This document shows positions 1-6,702 of a stretch of DNA of 35,016 nt, one piece after another. The DNA is taken from positions 1 through 35,016 of IMG/VR virus record IMGVR_UViG_3300021511_000020. One strand, given 5' to 3'. How positions within the stretch are numbered: position 1 is the stretch's first letter; the number at the start of each line of letters is the position of its first letter. The position numbers were made by a program, and so were the translations under genes. The notes beneath the pieces are model-generated. The model saw only the letters and a list, made by a program, of their open reading frames with translations. It had not been told where the DNA came from and did not search any database. Source of the DNA: a virus.

Positions 1-91
1 GTCAGGTACACAACTTTCTGGCGTTTTACAGGGTCAGCTGTCACTTTTTGTGTGATTTGGCTTACATTTTGAGAAAAATAGTTACTTTTTC

Positions 92-120
92 TTGGTTTGT
101 GAGCTGGTTTGAGCTAACCT
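92..120 (+). promoter_or_regulatory. possible weak promoter before the left-end operon
   Basis: The first 126 bases are AT-rich compared with the rest of the window and contain no convincing gene. A loose -35-like TTGGTT (92-97) and -10-like TAACCT (115-120) are separated by 17 bp. Transcription would begin almost at the ATG at 127, which has no Shine-Dalgarno sequence, so a leaderless transcript would fit. Both hexamers match the consensus poorly and could be chance in AT-rich DNA. Confidence 0.2.
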
Positions 121-126
121 TTTCTT

Positions 127-384
127 ATGGACGCGAAAACAGAACAGTTTCTGCCAAAAAACGCACTTTCATCAAGGCCCTGCCCATTTTGCGGAGGAAA
201 CCGGTGGGAAACATACGATATTGTGAGCGGTGAATGCTGTGATGTGGTGTATAACGGGTATGGGCCTCCGCTAATCGACATCGACGTTGACAATAGCTAT
301 AGCATCGTTGGATGTAAGCCAAGTGACGCCGGTGACCATATCTCCGATATTTGTATAAAATGTGGCGCAGCATGCGTATTTTAG
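127..384 (+). CDS. small Lar-like zinc-ribbon protein
   Basis: An 85-residue protein with a CPFCGG knuckle at residues 19-24 and a second CIKCG knuckle near residues 76-80. Together they form a four-cysteine zinc ribbon. The wording 'RPCPFCGG ... CxxCGA' resembles the Lar restriction-alleviation family and related phage zinc ribbons, which is a family-level resemblance only. Lar proteins modulate type I restriction, so an early anti-restriction or DNA/RNA-binding role is possible but inferred. The ATG has no visible Shine-Dalgarno. The gene overlaps the next one by 13 bases, suggesting co-translation. It opens the plus-strand accessory block. Confidence 0.6.
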   Translation: MDAKTEQFLPKNALSSRPCPFCGGNRWETYDIVSGECCDVVYNGYGPPLIDIDVDNSYSIVGCKPSDAGDHISDICIKCGAACVF

Positions 385-1028
385 TCTCTCTCCTGGCAGC
401 ATGCGCCCTGTACGCATGCTGCCCACATAAACCACTAGCACCGGCCACGTTTGAGTGGCCTGCTACACACGCTGTAGTGCCGCTGGCATACGATAGCGGG
501 GCCGTAGCCGGCAGTGCCGTAACAATACGCTGCGTAGGAAACACCTCGTTTGCCCTCACGGCCAAGCACCTCATGGCCAGCCACCTGAGGGCCTACCAGA
601 GGCTCCCAGACGGCTCCTACCCGGTCGTAACCCGGGTAGTGGACCACGCGGTCGCGGACCTGACCCTGGTCTCCTGGCCGGGGCGCTGCGCACGCTCAGT
701 GGCCATTGCGCCGACGGACCCGAGGGCTGGCGAGGACATCGTGATTGTGGGCTCGCCCGGCGGGAGGCCTGGCACCATGAGTGGGGGGACTATCAATTAT
801 GTCACATTGGACGCGGGATGGCGCAGAATTTGTGTTGATGCTACTATCATTTCTGGTAGCAGCGGTGGTGCTCTTTTCAACAAGTATGGGCATCTGATTG
901 GAATCGTGTCCTACCGCTACAATAACCCAATGCTCACAGTCGGCTGCGCAGTCCACACCTCGCATCTCAGGGAAATGTACAACGGTATGATGTCCGCAAC
1001 GGTCCCGAAGAATGCTGGAGCCAAATGA
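372..1028 (+). CDS. lipoprotein trypsin-like serine protease
   Basis: A protein of about 218 residues with a short basic start, a hydrophobic core and a lipobox-like LYAC (Cys16), so it is probably lipidated and exported. The rest looks like a trypsin/HtrA-type double beta-barrel protease. The triad is visible as His66 in TAKH, Asp96 in VADLTL and Ser164 in GSSGG. It has no PDZ domain. Translation could also begin at ATG 360, which only lengthens the positive N-region; neither start has a good Shine-Dalgarno. The stop overlaps the ligase start (ATGA). An exported phage protease could cleave envelope or incoming-phage proteins (superinfection exclusion) or aid lysis. These roles are inference. 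Confidence 0.75.
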   Translation: MRILVSLLAACALYACCPHKPLAPATFEWPATHAVVPLAYDSGAVAGSAVTIRCVGNTSFALTAKHLMASHLRAYQRLPDGSYPVVTRVVDHAVADLTLVSWPGRCARSVAIAPTDPRAGEDIVIVGSPGGRPGTMSGGTINYVTLDAGWRRICVDATIISGSSGGALFNKYGHLIGIVSYRYNNPMLTVGCAVHTSHLREMYNGMMSATVPKNAGAK

Positions 1029-1960
1029 ACAAAATCAGTGGATACGGAAAGGTTTACGCGCTCGGCCACAGAGCAGTGGCCGACATCCTGGCCGGACCTG
1101 TCGTTGTTGAAGAAAAGCTTGACGGAAGCCAATTTAGTTTTGGTTGGCGAGATGGAGAGCTTTGCTGCCGTAGCCGCAGGGTGGAAGTGTCAATCACGAC
1201 AGAGGACAAAAACTTTAGGCCCGCAATTGACTACCTCCTCTCGCCCGCAGCCTCGGCTGCGAGGAGATACGACGGATGGACGTTTCGTTGCGAAGCGATT
1301 TGTCGCCCAAAGCATAACACGCTCAAATACGACCGGACGCCAAACGGCTTTCTGGTACTGTTGAACGCAGATGCCGGCCTACACAATTACGTGAACACAG
1401 ACGAGAAATCCAGGGGCGGGATGGGGCTAGCCACCGAGTTCGGCCTTGAGCCAGTCCCGGTCTTGGGCGCTGGCAACATGCGCCACGACGACCTCGTGCG
1501 CCTGCTTGACACGGAGAGCGTTCTTGGAGGTTGCAAGGTTGAAGGTGTTGTGGTTAAGCCGCTGTTTATGGACCGATTTGACCCAGACACAGGCAAACTC
1601 AAGATGGCAAAGCTCGTGTCTGAGGGGTTCAAGGAGCGCCACAGGGCTGGCTACCGGAAGCGCAATCCCACACAGGGGGACGTCGTACTTGGCCTTGTCG
1701 ATGCACTGAGCACAGAGGCCAGGTTCACAAAGGCGGTTCAGCACCTGAGGGACGACGGCTCGCTCACCGGAGACCAAAGCGATATCGGTGCGTTGATCAA
1801 AGAGCTGCACCTCGACCTTGAGGCCGAGGAGGCAGATTTTATCAAGGACAGGTTGTATTCGCATTTCATCAAGACCATCAAACGCGGGGTTGGAAGAGGC
1901 CTACCTTCGTGGTACAAAGAGAAGTTGGCAAAGGGAGAGATCGATGGCAGTGTTTGTTGA
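1025..1960 (+). CDS. RNA ligase (Rnl2-like nucleotidyltransferase)
   Basis: A 311-residue member of the ATP-dependent covalent nucleotidyltransferase superfamily. Motif I is EKLDGS with the adenylated lysine at about Lys31. Motif III-like FRCEAIC lies at 87-93, motif IV EGVVVK at 173-178 and motif V KMAKLV at 193-198. This order and spacing match RNA ligases of the Rnl2/RNA_ligase family better than DNA ligases, because no OB-fold signature follows. It would seal 5'-phosphate/3'-hydroxyl ends, probably to repair tRNA or other RNA cut by host anticodon nucleases. No polynucleotide kinase or tRNA gene is seen in the window. The start overlaps the protease stop, and TGGAG just upstream acts as the ribosome site. 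Confidence 0.85.
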   Translation: MNKISGYGKVYALGHRAVADILAGPVVVEEKLDGSQFSFGWRDGELCCRSRRVEVSITTEDKNFRPAIDYLLSPAASAARRYDGWTFRCEAICRPKHNTLKYDRTPNGFLVLLNADAGLHNYVNTDEKSRGGMGLATEFGLEPVPVLGAGNMRHDDLVRLLDTESVLGGCKVEGVVVKPLFMDRFDPDTGKLKMAKLVSEGFKERHRAGYRKRNPTQGDVVLGLVDALSTEARFTKAVQHLRDDGSLTGDQSDIGALIKELHLDLEAEEADFIKDRLYSHFIKTIKRGVGRGLPSWYKEKLAKGEIDGSVC

Positions 1961-2162
1961 GTTGGGTGACTTTATGGAGGATATGAACAAGGCTGTAGAG
2001 AGGGCGCTGGCGGGCCTTGGGGCTCGCAGTGTGGATGACAACTGTATCAAGGATGTACTGAATGCGATGGCCAACGTTGCCGGAAATTACGCCTCCGAGG
2101 CGGCTACATCTGCCGGCGTACCTGACGAAGACTCCGATGACGAAGACTCCGATGACGAGTAG
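1944..2162 (+). CDS. small protein with acidic repeat tail
   Basis: A 72-residue hypothetical protein. The N-terminal two thirds look helical (MEDMNKAVERAL and following). The C-terminus is a run of Asp, Glu and Ser made by a tandem 15-bp repeat. I chose ATG 1944 because GGGAGAGA sits just upstream; it overlaps the end of the ligase gene by 17 bases. Acidic tails of this kind occur on DNA mimics and on protein-docking peptides such as the SSB tail, but nothing here identifies a partner. Its place in an overlapping operon with the ligase and the membrane peptide argues that it is a real gene. Confidence 0.5.
   Translation: MAVFVELGDFMEDMNKAVERALAGLGARSVDDNCIKDVLNAMANVAGNYASEAATSAGVPDEDSDDEDSDDE
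2124..2153 (+). repeat. tandem 15-bp repeat in acidic tail
   Basis: Two exact copies of GACGAAGACTCCGAT (2124-2138 and 2139-2153), followed by a partial third copy. They encode the repeated acidic DEDSD motif at the end of the preceding small protein. Confidence 0.85.
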
Positions 2163-2292
2163 TCTGGTGTTGGCATCATTTATCGTGTTGCCAATTGTGA
2201 GCGTGGTGCTATGCACCGTTGCCGTAATCATATTCTTTTTGGCGCTATTCATTGCCACAATGGCCGGCCTGGCTGCGGCGGCATTGAGGTGA
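2152..2292 (+). CDS. small hydrophobic membrane peptide
   Basis: A 46-residue peptide starting at an ATG that overlaps the stop of the acidic protein. Almost the whole of residues 4-44 is hydrophobic, with one proline near residue 14. It could form one long or two short membrane helices. No family is recognised. In phages, peptides of this size are holins, lysis inhibitors or superinfection-exclusion proteins; a link to the exported protease in the same operon is possible. Confidence is limited because the peptide is short. Confidence 0.4.
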   Translation: MTSSLVLASFIVLPIVSVVLCTVAVIIFFLALFIATMAGLAAAALR

Positions 2293-2341
2293 GGCCGTTC
2301 CGGTCATCGTCCTGATTACAGCTGGAGAGAGAGAGAGGCCC

Positions 2342-3475
2342 ATGAGCCTATGTCCAAAATGTGGAAATAATGCACTAGAGCTGTTTACCAGCATCGAGTG
2401 CAGCAACCCCGCGTGCGAATTGTACGCAGAGTTGCCATCAACCGGACCCGGGGTTACAGCGAACCCAGAAAGCTTCGGCAAGGCGCCGAAGGGGGTATAT
2501 GGGGTATATGGGGTATATGGCGTAGAGGCGCCGAGGCCGTCTTACGGCGTGTTTGCTGACACTGTCAAAAGCATCAAGTGTGAAATTGCTTTCCCACCGG
2601 CCCTGGTGGGGCTGACTCGACAGAGGTTTGTTGGTGAGCAGTACCGATTCCCGGTTGCCAACAGCTTCCCCGGTCGCAGCGCCACGTTTGCCGTCGCTCA
2701 GGCACTTGCCCGTGCGCCGGCACCAAGGTGGGTGATAGATAAGAGGAGCAAGTGCCATTCGGCGCTGGAGATCACCGGACAATTGGCTTGCGTTGTGAGT
2801 GATCGCCTGTCGAGCATCCTGCAGAGTTTCGCAAAAAGGTCCGCCCACGACCATGGCATGGCGATCCTTGATTCATTCCTTGGCGTTGGTGACTATGCGG
2901 ATGGTGTTGGCATTGACAAGTGGGTGCCGGCGAAGGCGCCCACGCCGCGTGACACCCTGTGGGGCATTGATAGGTCGGTAGACCCTCGCCGCCTCGCAGG
3001 GATTCGGGTTGATGCGAGTGCGCGTTCGTTTGATGATGACATTATCACGGCGGCCTCGCGGATTGCCCGCGAGGGCGGGTCGCCGGATACCGCTATTACT
3101 TACGGAGATCACGCGCCACGGCTTGTTACCACTGTCGCTGGCCCGGTAACTGTCCATTTTTACAAACCCGAGAAACGCTTCGACACCTTTGTGTTTGACT
3201 CGAGTTCGTGGAGCTTGTTAACGGTTGGTAGCACCCTCCGGGGCCGACGCGCAAGCGTTCCTACTGACGCATATGAGGTTATGCGCACCACGTATTGGCA
3301 GTTTGCGTGTGTCAATCCTGGCCATAGCGCCAGGATTCTGAAGAAGGCACCCGCGAAAAACTTTTTTGCGCCTGGTCGTGAGGGTGGCTACTTCAATCTC
3401 GTGGGCGGGAAGCCTGGCCATAATGCGAAGCCGTCCGGTCTTGCCGCGTGGCTTCCGAAGAGCACCCCGTGGTGA
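2342..3475 (+). CDS. zinc-ribbon protein fused to a capsid-protein paralogue
   Basis: A 377-residue protein. Residues 4-25 form a four-cysteine zinc ribbon (C4, C7, C20, C25). Residues 51-60 are a GVY repeat linker. Residues about 68-333 align with the phage's own major capsid protein (9553-10758). The best stretch, residues 205-254 against capsid 241-290, is about 25/50 identical, with shared IAREGG and GxDRxVD. A second match covers the capsid C-terminus (DAYE, NxPG). The capsid insertion domain (capsid residues about 141-225) is nearly absent. The C-terminus carries GLAAWLP, also found in the capsid at 228-234. A GA-rich ribosome site precedes ATG 2342. It could be a vertex protein like T4 gp24, a minor shell protein, or a capsid-derived factor with a new role. 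The last two options are inference. Confidence 0.75.
   Translation: MSLCPKCGNNALELFTSIECSNPACELYAELPSTGPGVTANPESFGKAPKGVYGVYGVYGVEAPRPSYGVFADTVKSIKCEIAFPPALVGLTRQRFVGEQYRFPVANSFPGRSATFAVAQALARAPAPRWVIDKRSKCHSALEITGQLACVVSDRLSSILQSFAKRSAHDHGMAILDSFLGVGDYADGVGIDKWVPAKAPTPRDTLWGIDRSVDPRRLAGIRVDASARSFDDDIITAASRIAREGGSPDTAITYGDHAPRLVTTVAGPVTVHFYKPEKRFDTFVFDSSSWSLLTVGSTLRGRRASVPTDAYEVMRTTYWQFACVNPGHSARILKKAPAKNFFAPGREGGYFNLVGGKPGHNAKPSGLAAWLPKSTPW
2492..2518 (+). repeat. three tandem 9-bp repeats
   Basis: Three exact copies of GGGGTATAT, followed by a degenerate copy. They encode GVY repeats in the linker between the zinc ribbon and the capsid-like body. Copy number could change by slippage and alter linker length in steps of three residues. 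Confidence 0.9.
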
Positions 3476-3756
3476 CCGGAGACGAGAATTGCCCAGAGAA
3501 GACGATGTGGACGTTGGACGCGTCAAAGATGTTGACTCCTTCTCCGACATGCGGCTACGACGAGACCGTGGAGCGGGCCAAGAGGGAGATGAAAGAGCTT
3601 ATGGGGAAGACCAACTTCCAGATGCTGGCGTTCGGGAAGTTGGCACTGAGGGTAACCCCAGAAGGGCGATCAGTCAGCCCTCTCCCCCCATACGGCGCAC
3701 GAGAGGAAAAGAAAGGCGAGAAGACCCCCAAAGGGAGGCTGCGAGGAAGGCGGTAG
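3472..3756 (+). CDS. hypothetical basic small protein
   Basis: A 94-residue protein starting at a GTG that overlaps the preceding stop (GTGA), a coupling arrangement typical of this block. Residues about 37-65 look helical and amphipathic. The last 25 residues are rich in Lys, Arg and Gly. It is not recognised. The 3' part is overlapped in another frame by the HNH-like gene. Either the two are separate overlapping genes, or the basic tail is joined to the HNH-like domain by a -1 frameshift. I found no canonical slippery heptamer in the overlap. Confidence 0.4.
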   Translation: MTGDENCPEKTMWTLDASKMLTPSPTCGYDETVERAKREMKELMGKTNFQMLAFGKLALRVTPEGRSVSPLPPYGAREEKKGEKTPKGRLRGRR

Positions 3757-3944
3757 CAATCGCAATTAAGAGGGGTCTGCTGACCCCATTACCGTGTCAG
3801 GCCAGAACGCTTGTGGGAAGGAATATGGTTAAGTGCGGGAAGACTCCAACACAGGCTCACCACTGGACGTACCACCCGAAGTGCTGGCTCGACGTAATTT
3901 GGCTTTGTAGGGAGCACCATGACAGGAAGCGATACGACAAATAG
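3549..3944 (+). CDS. HNH-like zinc-binding protein (start uncertain)
   Basis: The C-terminal part is a typical small phage HNH-like zinc module. A basic helix (REAARKAV) leads into AIKRGLL, a first Cys, a second Cys, QAHHW, then WLCREHH, which supply zinc ligands and the conserved histidine pair. Relatives are usually 80-120 residues and are annotated as HNH endonucleases or structural zinc proteins. The start is not settled. ATG 3549 has no Shine-Dalgarno. ATG 3825 has GGGAAGGA upstream but would remove the conserved basic helix. The gene overlaps the previous one by about 200 bases in another frame. It ends 26 bases inside the next gene. Confidence 0.55.
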   Translation: MRLRRDRGAGQEGDERAYGEDQLPDAGVREVGTEGNPRRAISQPSPPIRRTRGKERREDPQREAARKAVAIAIKRGLLTPLPCQARTLVGRNMVKCGKTPTQAHHWTYHPKCWLDVIWLCREHHDRKRYDK

Positions 3945-4233
3945 CGAGTATACAGATTTTTACCAGCGGCTTGGCTGTGACGTTGGGCGCCTGGTAGACC
4001 AGAAGCAGCTTGCATATGGAGACAGCTTTGGAAGAGTCCACAGAATTCTTGAGGTCCTCTGGCCAGACGGTGTTAGCAAAGCTAGCTACAGAAACCTTCT
4101 TTGTGTTGTGCGTATTCTTGATAAATTATTTCGCGTTGCTTCTCATAACGGGGCGGATCCAATGGGCGAATCTCCCGGACGCGATATTGCGGGCTATGGG
4201 ATTTTGATGGCTGCCATGCACGAGGGGAAGTAG
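3919..4233 (+). CDS. DUF1599-like (nucleotide-modification-associated) protein
   Basis: A 104-residue, mostly helical protein. The pattern QKQLAYGDSFG, then VRILDKLFR, then ESPGRDIAGYG matches the DUF1599 / nucleotide modification associated domain seen in many phages, where it often follows hypermodification or nucleotide-pool genes. The acidic and histidine residues would fit an all-alpha NTP-pyrophosphatase-like fold, but the reaction is not established. The ATG is preceded by AGGGAGCACC. It overlaps the HNH-like gene upstream and abuts the next start. Confidence 0.6.
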   Translation: MTGSDTTNSEYTDFYQRLGCDVGRLVDQKQLAYGDSFGRVHRILEVLWPDGVSKASYRNLLCVVRILDKLFRVASHNGADPMGESPGRDIAGYGILMAAMHEGK

Positions 4234-4629
4234 TTGCCAAAGTGCGCATTCGTAAAGCCTGACGGTTCCCCCTGCGGCGCATTCGCAGGGGCGGACTCGC
4301 CGTTTTGCTTCATGCATGACCCGGACAGGGCTAAGCAGGCAGCTAAGGCTCGCAAGAGGGGCGGCTCCAGGTATGATGCGCAGATGGGGGGCGAGATAAG
4401 GCCCCCGCAGACGCTTGAGGAGCTTGCTGACATGATTTCTCGCACAACCAAGCTGGTTTGGGACGGAAAGTGCGACACAAAGCGGGCAGAGGCCATTGTC
4501 AAGCTTTGCAAGATGCAGATGGCAGTGATTAAGCAGGCCCGTGAAGACGGGCCGCCGGAAGACGACATTGCGACAATGGGCTTTGAGGAATTAAAAACAG
4601 AGGCCAGGAGGCTTTTGGGTGAGGATTAG
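4234..4629 (+). CDS. zinc-knuckle protein, possible small terminase
   Basis: A 131-residue protein starting at a TTG directly after the previous stop. Residues 4-28 hold CAFVKPDGSPC ... FCFMH, a three-cysteine/one-histidine zinc knuckle. A basic segment (KQAAKARKRGG) and a long helical region follow, with LEELADMISR and a second pair of helices. Proteins with this CxxxxxDGxxC...FCxxH knuckle are widespread and poorly named. Its position just ahead of the GNAT and TerL genes, with a basic N-terminus and helical oligomerisation-like core, makes it the best small-terminase candidate here. No other gene in the window offers a better one. The role is inference. Confidence 0.45.
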   Translation: MPKCAFVKPDGSPCGAFAGADSPFCFMHDPDRAKQAAKARKRGGSRYDAQMGGEIRPPQTLEELADMISRTTKLVWDGKCDTKRAEAIVKLCKMQMAVIKQAREDGPPEDDIATMGFEELKTEARRLLGED

Positions 4630-5050
4630 GCCATTTAATGGGCGGGTGGACATTGCTTGCGTGTTCAACACATGGTGCAACCACATCAGGCGCTCTCCTC
4701 CGTTTGATAGAATGGACCCGGAGGAATTTAGGCGGCATAAACGCACTGTCCTTGAGGCGCTCGTCGCAAGGGACGAGACAATTGTTGCATGCCATGAGGA
4801 CCACGAAGACCAGATTTTCGGTTACCTTTGCGGATATCCGGAGAGGAACGTGGTTCACTTTGTCTTCGTCAAGGAATGGGCCAGGCGCAGAGCAATTGCA
4901 ACTGCCCTTCTGAAAAGCATGTTTCCATGGTTTGGGAAGAGGAAAATTTACTATACGCATCAGACAAAGGCATCAAAATACCTTGAGCCCAAATGGATGA
5001 TGCAGTACAATCCGTACTTGGTGAAAAAATGCGAAGAATCATTGCTATAA
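4619..5050 (+). CDS. GNAT-family acetyltransferase-like protein
   Basis: A 143-residue protein with a GTG start inside the end of the previous gene. The segment HFVFVKEWARRRAIATALL near residues 80-100 matches GNAT motif A, in which a beta strand leads into the acetyl-CoA-binding RxxxIA turn and helix. A preceding strand (IFGYLCGY) is typical of the GNAT core. Small GNAT-like proteins commonly sit next to terminase genes in phages. The substrate is unknown. The C-terminal YYTHQTKASKYLEPKWM is also typical of this phage subgroup. Confidence 0.65.
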   Translation: MRIRPFNGRVDIACVFNTWCNHIRRSPPFDRMDPEEFRRHKRTVLEALVARDETIVACHEDHEDQIFGYLCGYPERNVVHFVFVKEWARRRAIATALLKSMFPWFGKRKIYYTHQTKASKYLEPKWMMQYNPYLVKKCEESLL

Positions 5051-5307
5051 GGTTTCTTGCTGGATTTCGCGGCACGAGGGTTATCGCCGCAGACCGCCAC
5101 ACTGTAATTACGCATGAGCTGAGAAGCGTGTGCGGCATTGACACCCCCGGCATTCAGGTTGTGGATGGTGGTAATGTTTACTGGGCCCCCATTTCATCGA
5201 TTGGGTATCTGAAGGAAGAGCCATTTGCCGAGGGGGCCGACGGGGAGGAAGACCTTGAGTTTGAGCCGCTCTCGGGCGGTGCTGAGGGAGTATCGTCGGA
5301 GGAGTAG
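5029..5307 (+). CDS. hypothetical small protein before terminase
   Basis: A 92-residue protein. The first 60 residues look like a small beta-rich domain (RRIIAIRFLAG, ... VIAADRHTVITHEL, ... GNVYWAPISSIGYL). The last 30 are strongly acidic. It overlaps the GNAT gene by 22 bases and TerL by about 53 bases, so the three are probably translated as a unit. An upstream ATG at 4993 would overlap the GNAT gene more deeply and is less likely. Function is not recognised; a packaging accessory role is suggested only by position. Confidence 0.5.
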   Translation: MRRIIAIRFLAGFRGTRVIAADRHTVITHELRSVCGIDTPGIQVVDGGNVYWAPISSIGYLKEEPFAEGADGEEDLEFEPLSGGAEGVSSEE

Positions 5308-6673
5308 CTACTTCAAAGACCTGTTCGGGAAGTTTCCGCAACAGGCAACGGCAGTTCTCGACCAGGCCCCACTAAAAACCTACCGAACGCCACGGCGTGC
5401 TGGGAAGACTACAGCCGCCGTTGGCGGTGACATCATTTGGGACGCCATTCAGCACGCAGACAGGGGCCATCAATACGCCTTCGTCGCCCTGACGCGCCAC
5501 GCTGCCCGTGGCATCACCTGGAACATGATGAAGAAGCTGGACCGGGAATACGGCCTGGGTGCCAGGTTTCTCGAGGGACAGTTGCGCGTTGTGCTGCCAG
5601 GCGGCACTGAGATAACTCTGCACGGCGCCGACAAGGCAGGTTGGGCCGATAGGCTTCTTGGGCATGAGTTCAGAAAGGTTATCATTGATGAAGCAGGATT
5701 CTACTCTATTGATCTCAAAAAGTTTATTGAGGAACTTGAACCGACTGTTATCGGGACAGGCGGAAGTATTGTCATGTGCTCAACGCCTGGGCACATCCCT
5801 CGGGGCCACTATTACGACGTTACGACAGGGAAGGTCGGCGGATGGTCGAACCATCGATGGTCTTCTCTTGACAATCCATACATCCGTGCGAAAGTGCTTG
5901 CGACTATTGCAAGACACCGAAAAGAGGATCCAGACATTGAGAATAGGGCCTGGTACCGACGTAACTTCTTGGGAGAGTGGGTAACCGAGTTTGAGAACAA
6001 GGTGTATAGATTCGACCTTGACAAAAACACATGGAATCAAGACCTTCCAGGCAAAAGTGAATACATGTTCGTGCTTGGCGTTGACCTCGGCTGGCACGAC
6101 GCCACGGCATTTTGTGTCATTGGTTGGCACCCTCACCGCCCAGAGCTTGTTGTGTTTGAGTCGCATCGCCAGCAAGAGATGCTGATCAGCGATGTCGCCA
6201 AAACTGTCAAGATGTACGAGGACTTCTATCCGGGGCTGATTATGGTTGGTGATCCTGCCCACAGGCAGGCGTTTGAGGAACTCAGGCGCAGGTGGAAACT
6301 GCCAATCAGGGAGGCAGAGAAGACATCTAAGGACGACTGGCAGGCGCTCATTAACACCGACCTTTCCAATGAGATCATCAAGGTCGTAGACCCCGATTCC
6401 AGCGTGCTTGCAGAAGAGTGGATGGAGCTGGCCTGGTACCAGCGACCAGACGGCACCCTGGTAGAGGCACCACGGCAGCCCAACGACGTAGCCGACGCCT
6501 TCCTGTACGCGTACCACATCGCGTACCACTACCGCCACACCGAAGCCGTGATAGAGCCCGTGCGGGCATCCAAGGAGTACTACGACGCGCAAGTAGAGCG
6601 CATGCTGGAGGAAGCTGAGAGAAATTGGGAGAGGGACAACGCCCTCAACGATATGTCATGGCTCAAAAAATAG
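5255..6673 (+). CDS. terL: terminase large subunit
   Basis: A 472-residue DNA-packaging motor. The ATPase half has Walker A-like RTPRRAGKTT (44-53), Walker B VIIDEA (143-147, Glu146 catalytic) and the coupling motif CSTPG (175-179). The RNase H-like nuclease half shows Asp277 in GVDLGW, Asp333 in VGDPA and the pair in NDVADAF (411-414). It cuts concatemers and drives DNA into the prohead through the portal. I chose TTG 5255 because GGAGG lies six bases upstream. The in-frame TTG at 5225 lacks such a site. Confidence 0.95.
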   Translation: MSLSRSRAVLREYRRRSSYFKDLFGKFPQQATAVLDQAPLKTYRTPRRAGKTTAAVGGDIIWDAIQHADRGHQYAFVALTRHAARGITWNMMKKLDREYGLGARFLEGQLRVVLPGGTEITLHGADKAGWADRLLGHEFRKVIIDEAGFYSIDLKKFIEELEPTVIGTGGSIVMCSTPGHIPRGHYYDVTTGKVGGWSNHRWSSLDNPYIRAKVLATIARHRKEDPDIENRAWYRRNFLGEWVTEFENKVYRFDLDKNTWNQDLPGKSEYMFVLGVDLGWHDATAFCVIGWHPHRPELVVFESHRQQEMLISDVAKTVKMYEDFYPGLIMVGDPAHRQAFEELRRRWKLPIREAEKTSKDDWQALINTDLSNEIIKVVDPDSSVLAEEWMELAWYQRPDGTLVEAPRQPNDVADAFLYAYHIAYHYRHTEAVIEPVRASKEYYDAQVERMLEEAERNWERDNALNDMSWLKK

Positions 6674-6702
6674 TTGTCTTCTTCGTAAATTTGTAGTATA
6701 AT
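6674..6702 (+). promoter_or_regulatory. candidate sigma70-type promoter before portal gene
   Basis: TTGTCT (6674-6679) and a perfect TATAAT (6697-6702) are separated by 17 bp, in the 37-base gap between terminase and portal. The predicted start of transcription, about seven bases downstream, would fall at or just before the portal ATG at 6711. That ATG has no Shine-Dalgarno, so the transcript would be leaderless or nearly so. Confidence 0.5.

Noticed and set aside
332-359. Possible promoter GTGACC-16 bp-TATAAA before the protease
   Set aside because: It lies within the coding frame of the zinc-ribbon gene, and the -35 is poor. The gene overlap already explains expression.
125-574. Long open frame on the minus strand at the left end
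   Set aside because: It lies opposite the zinc-ribbon and protease genes, which have clear motifs. Its own protein is Arg/Ala/His-rich, as expected of antisense reading in GC-rich DNA.
5780-6592. 270-codon minus-strand frame
   Set aside because: It is wholly antisense to the large terminase, has no motif and no ribosome site.
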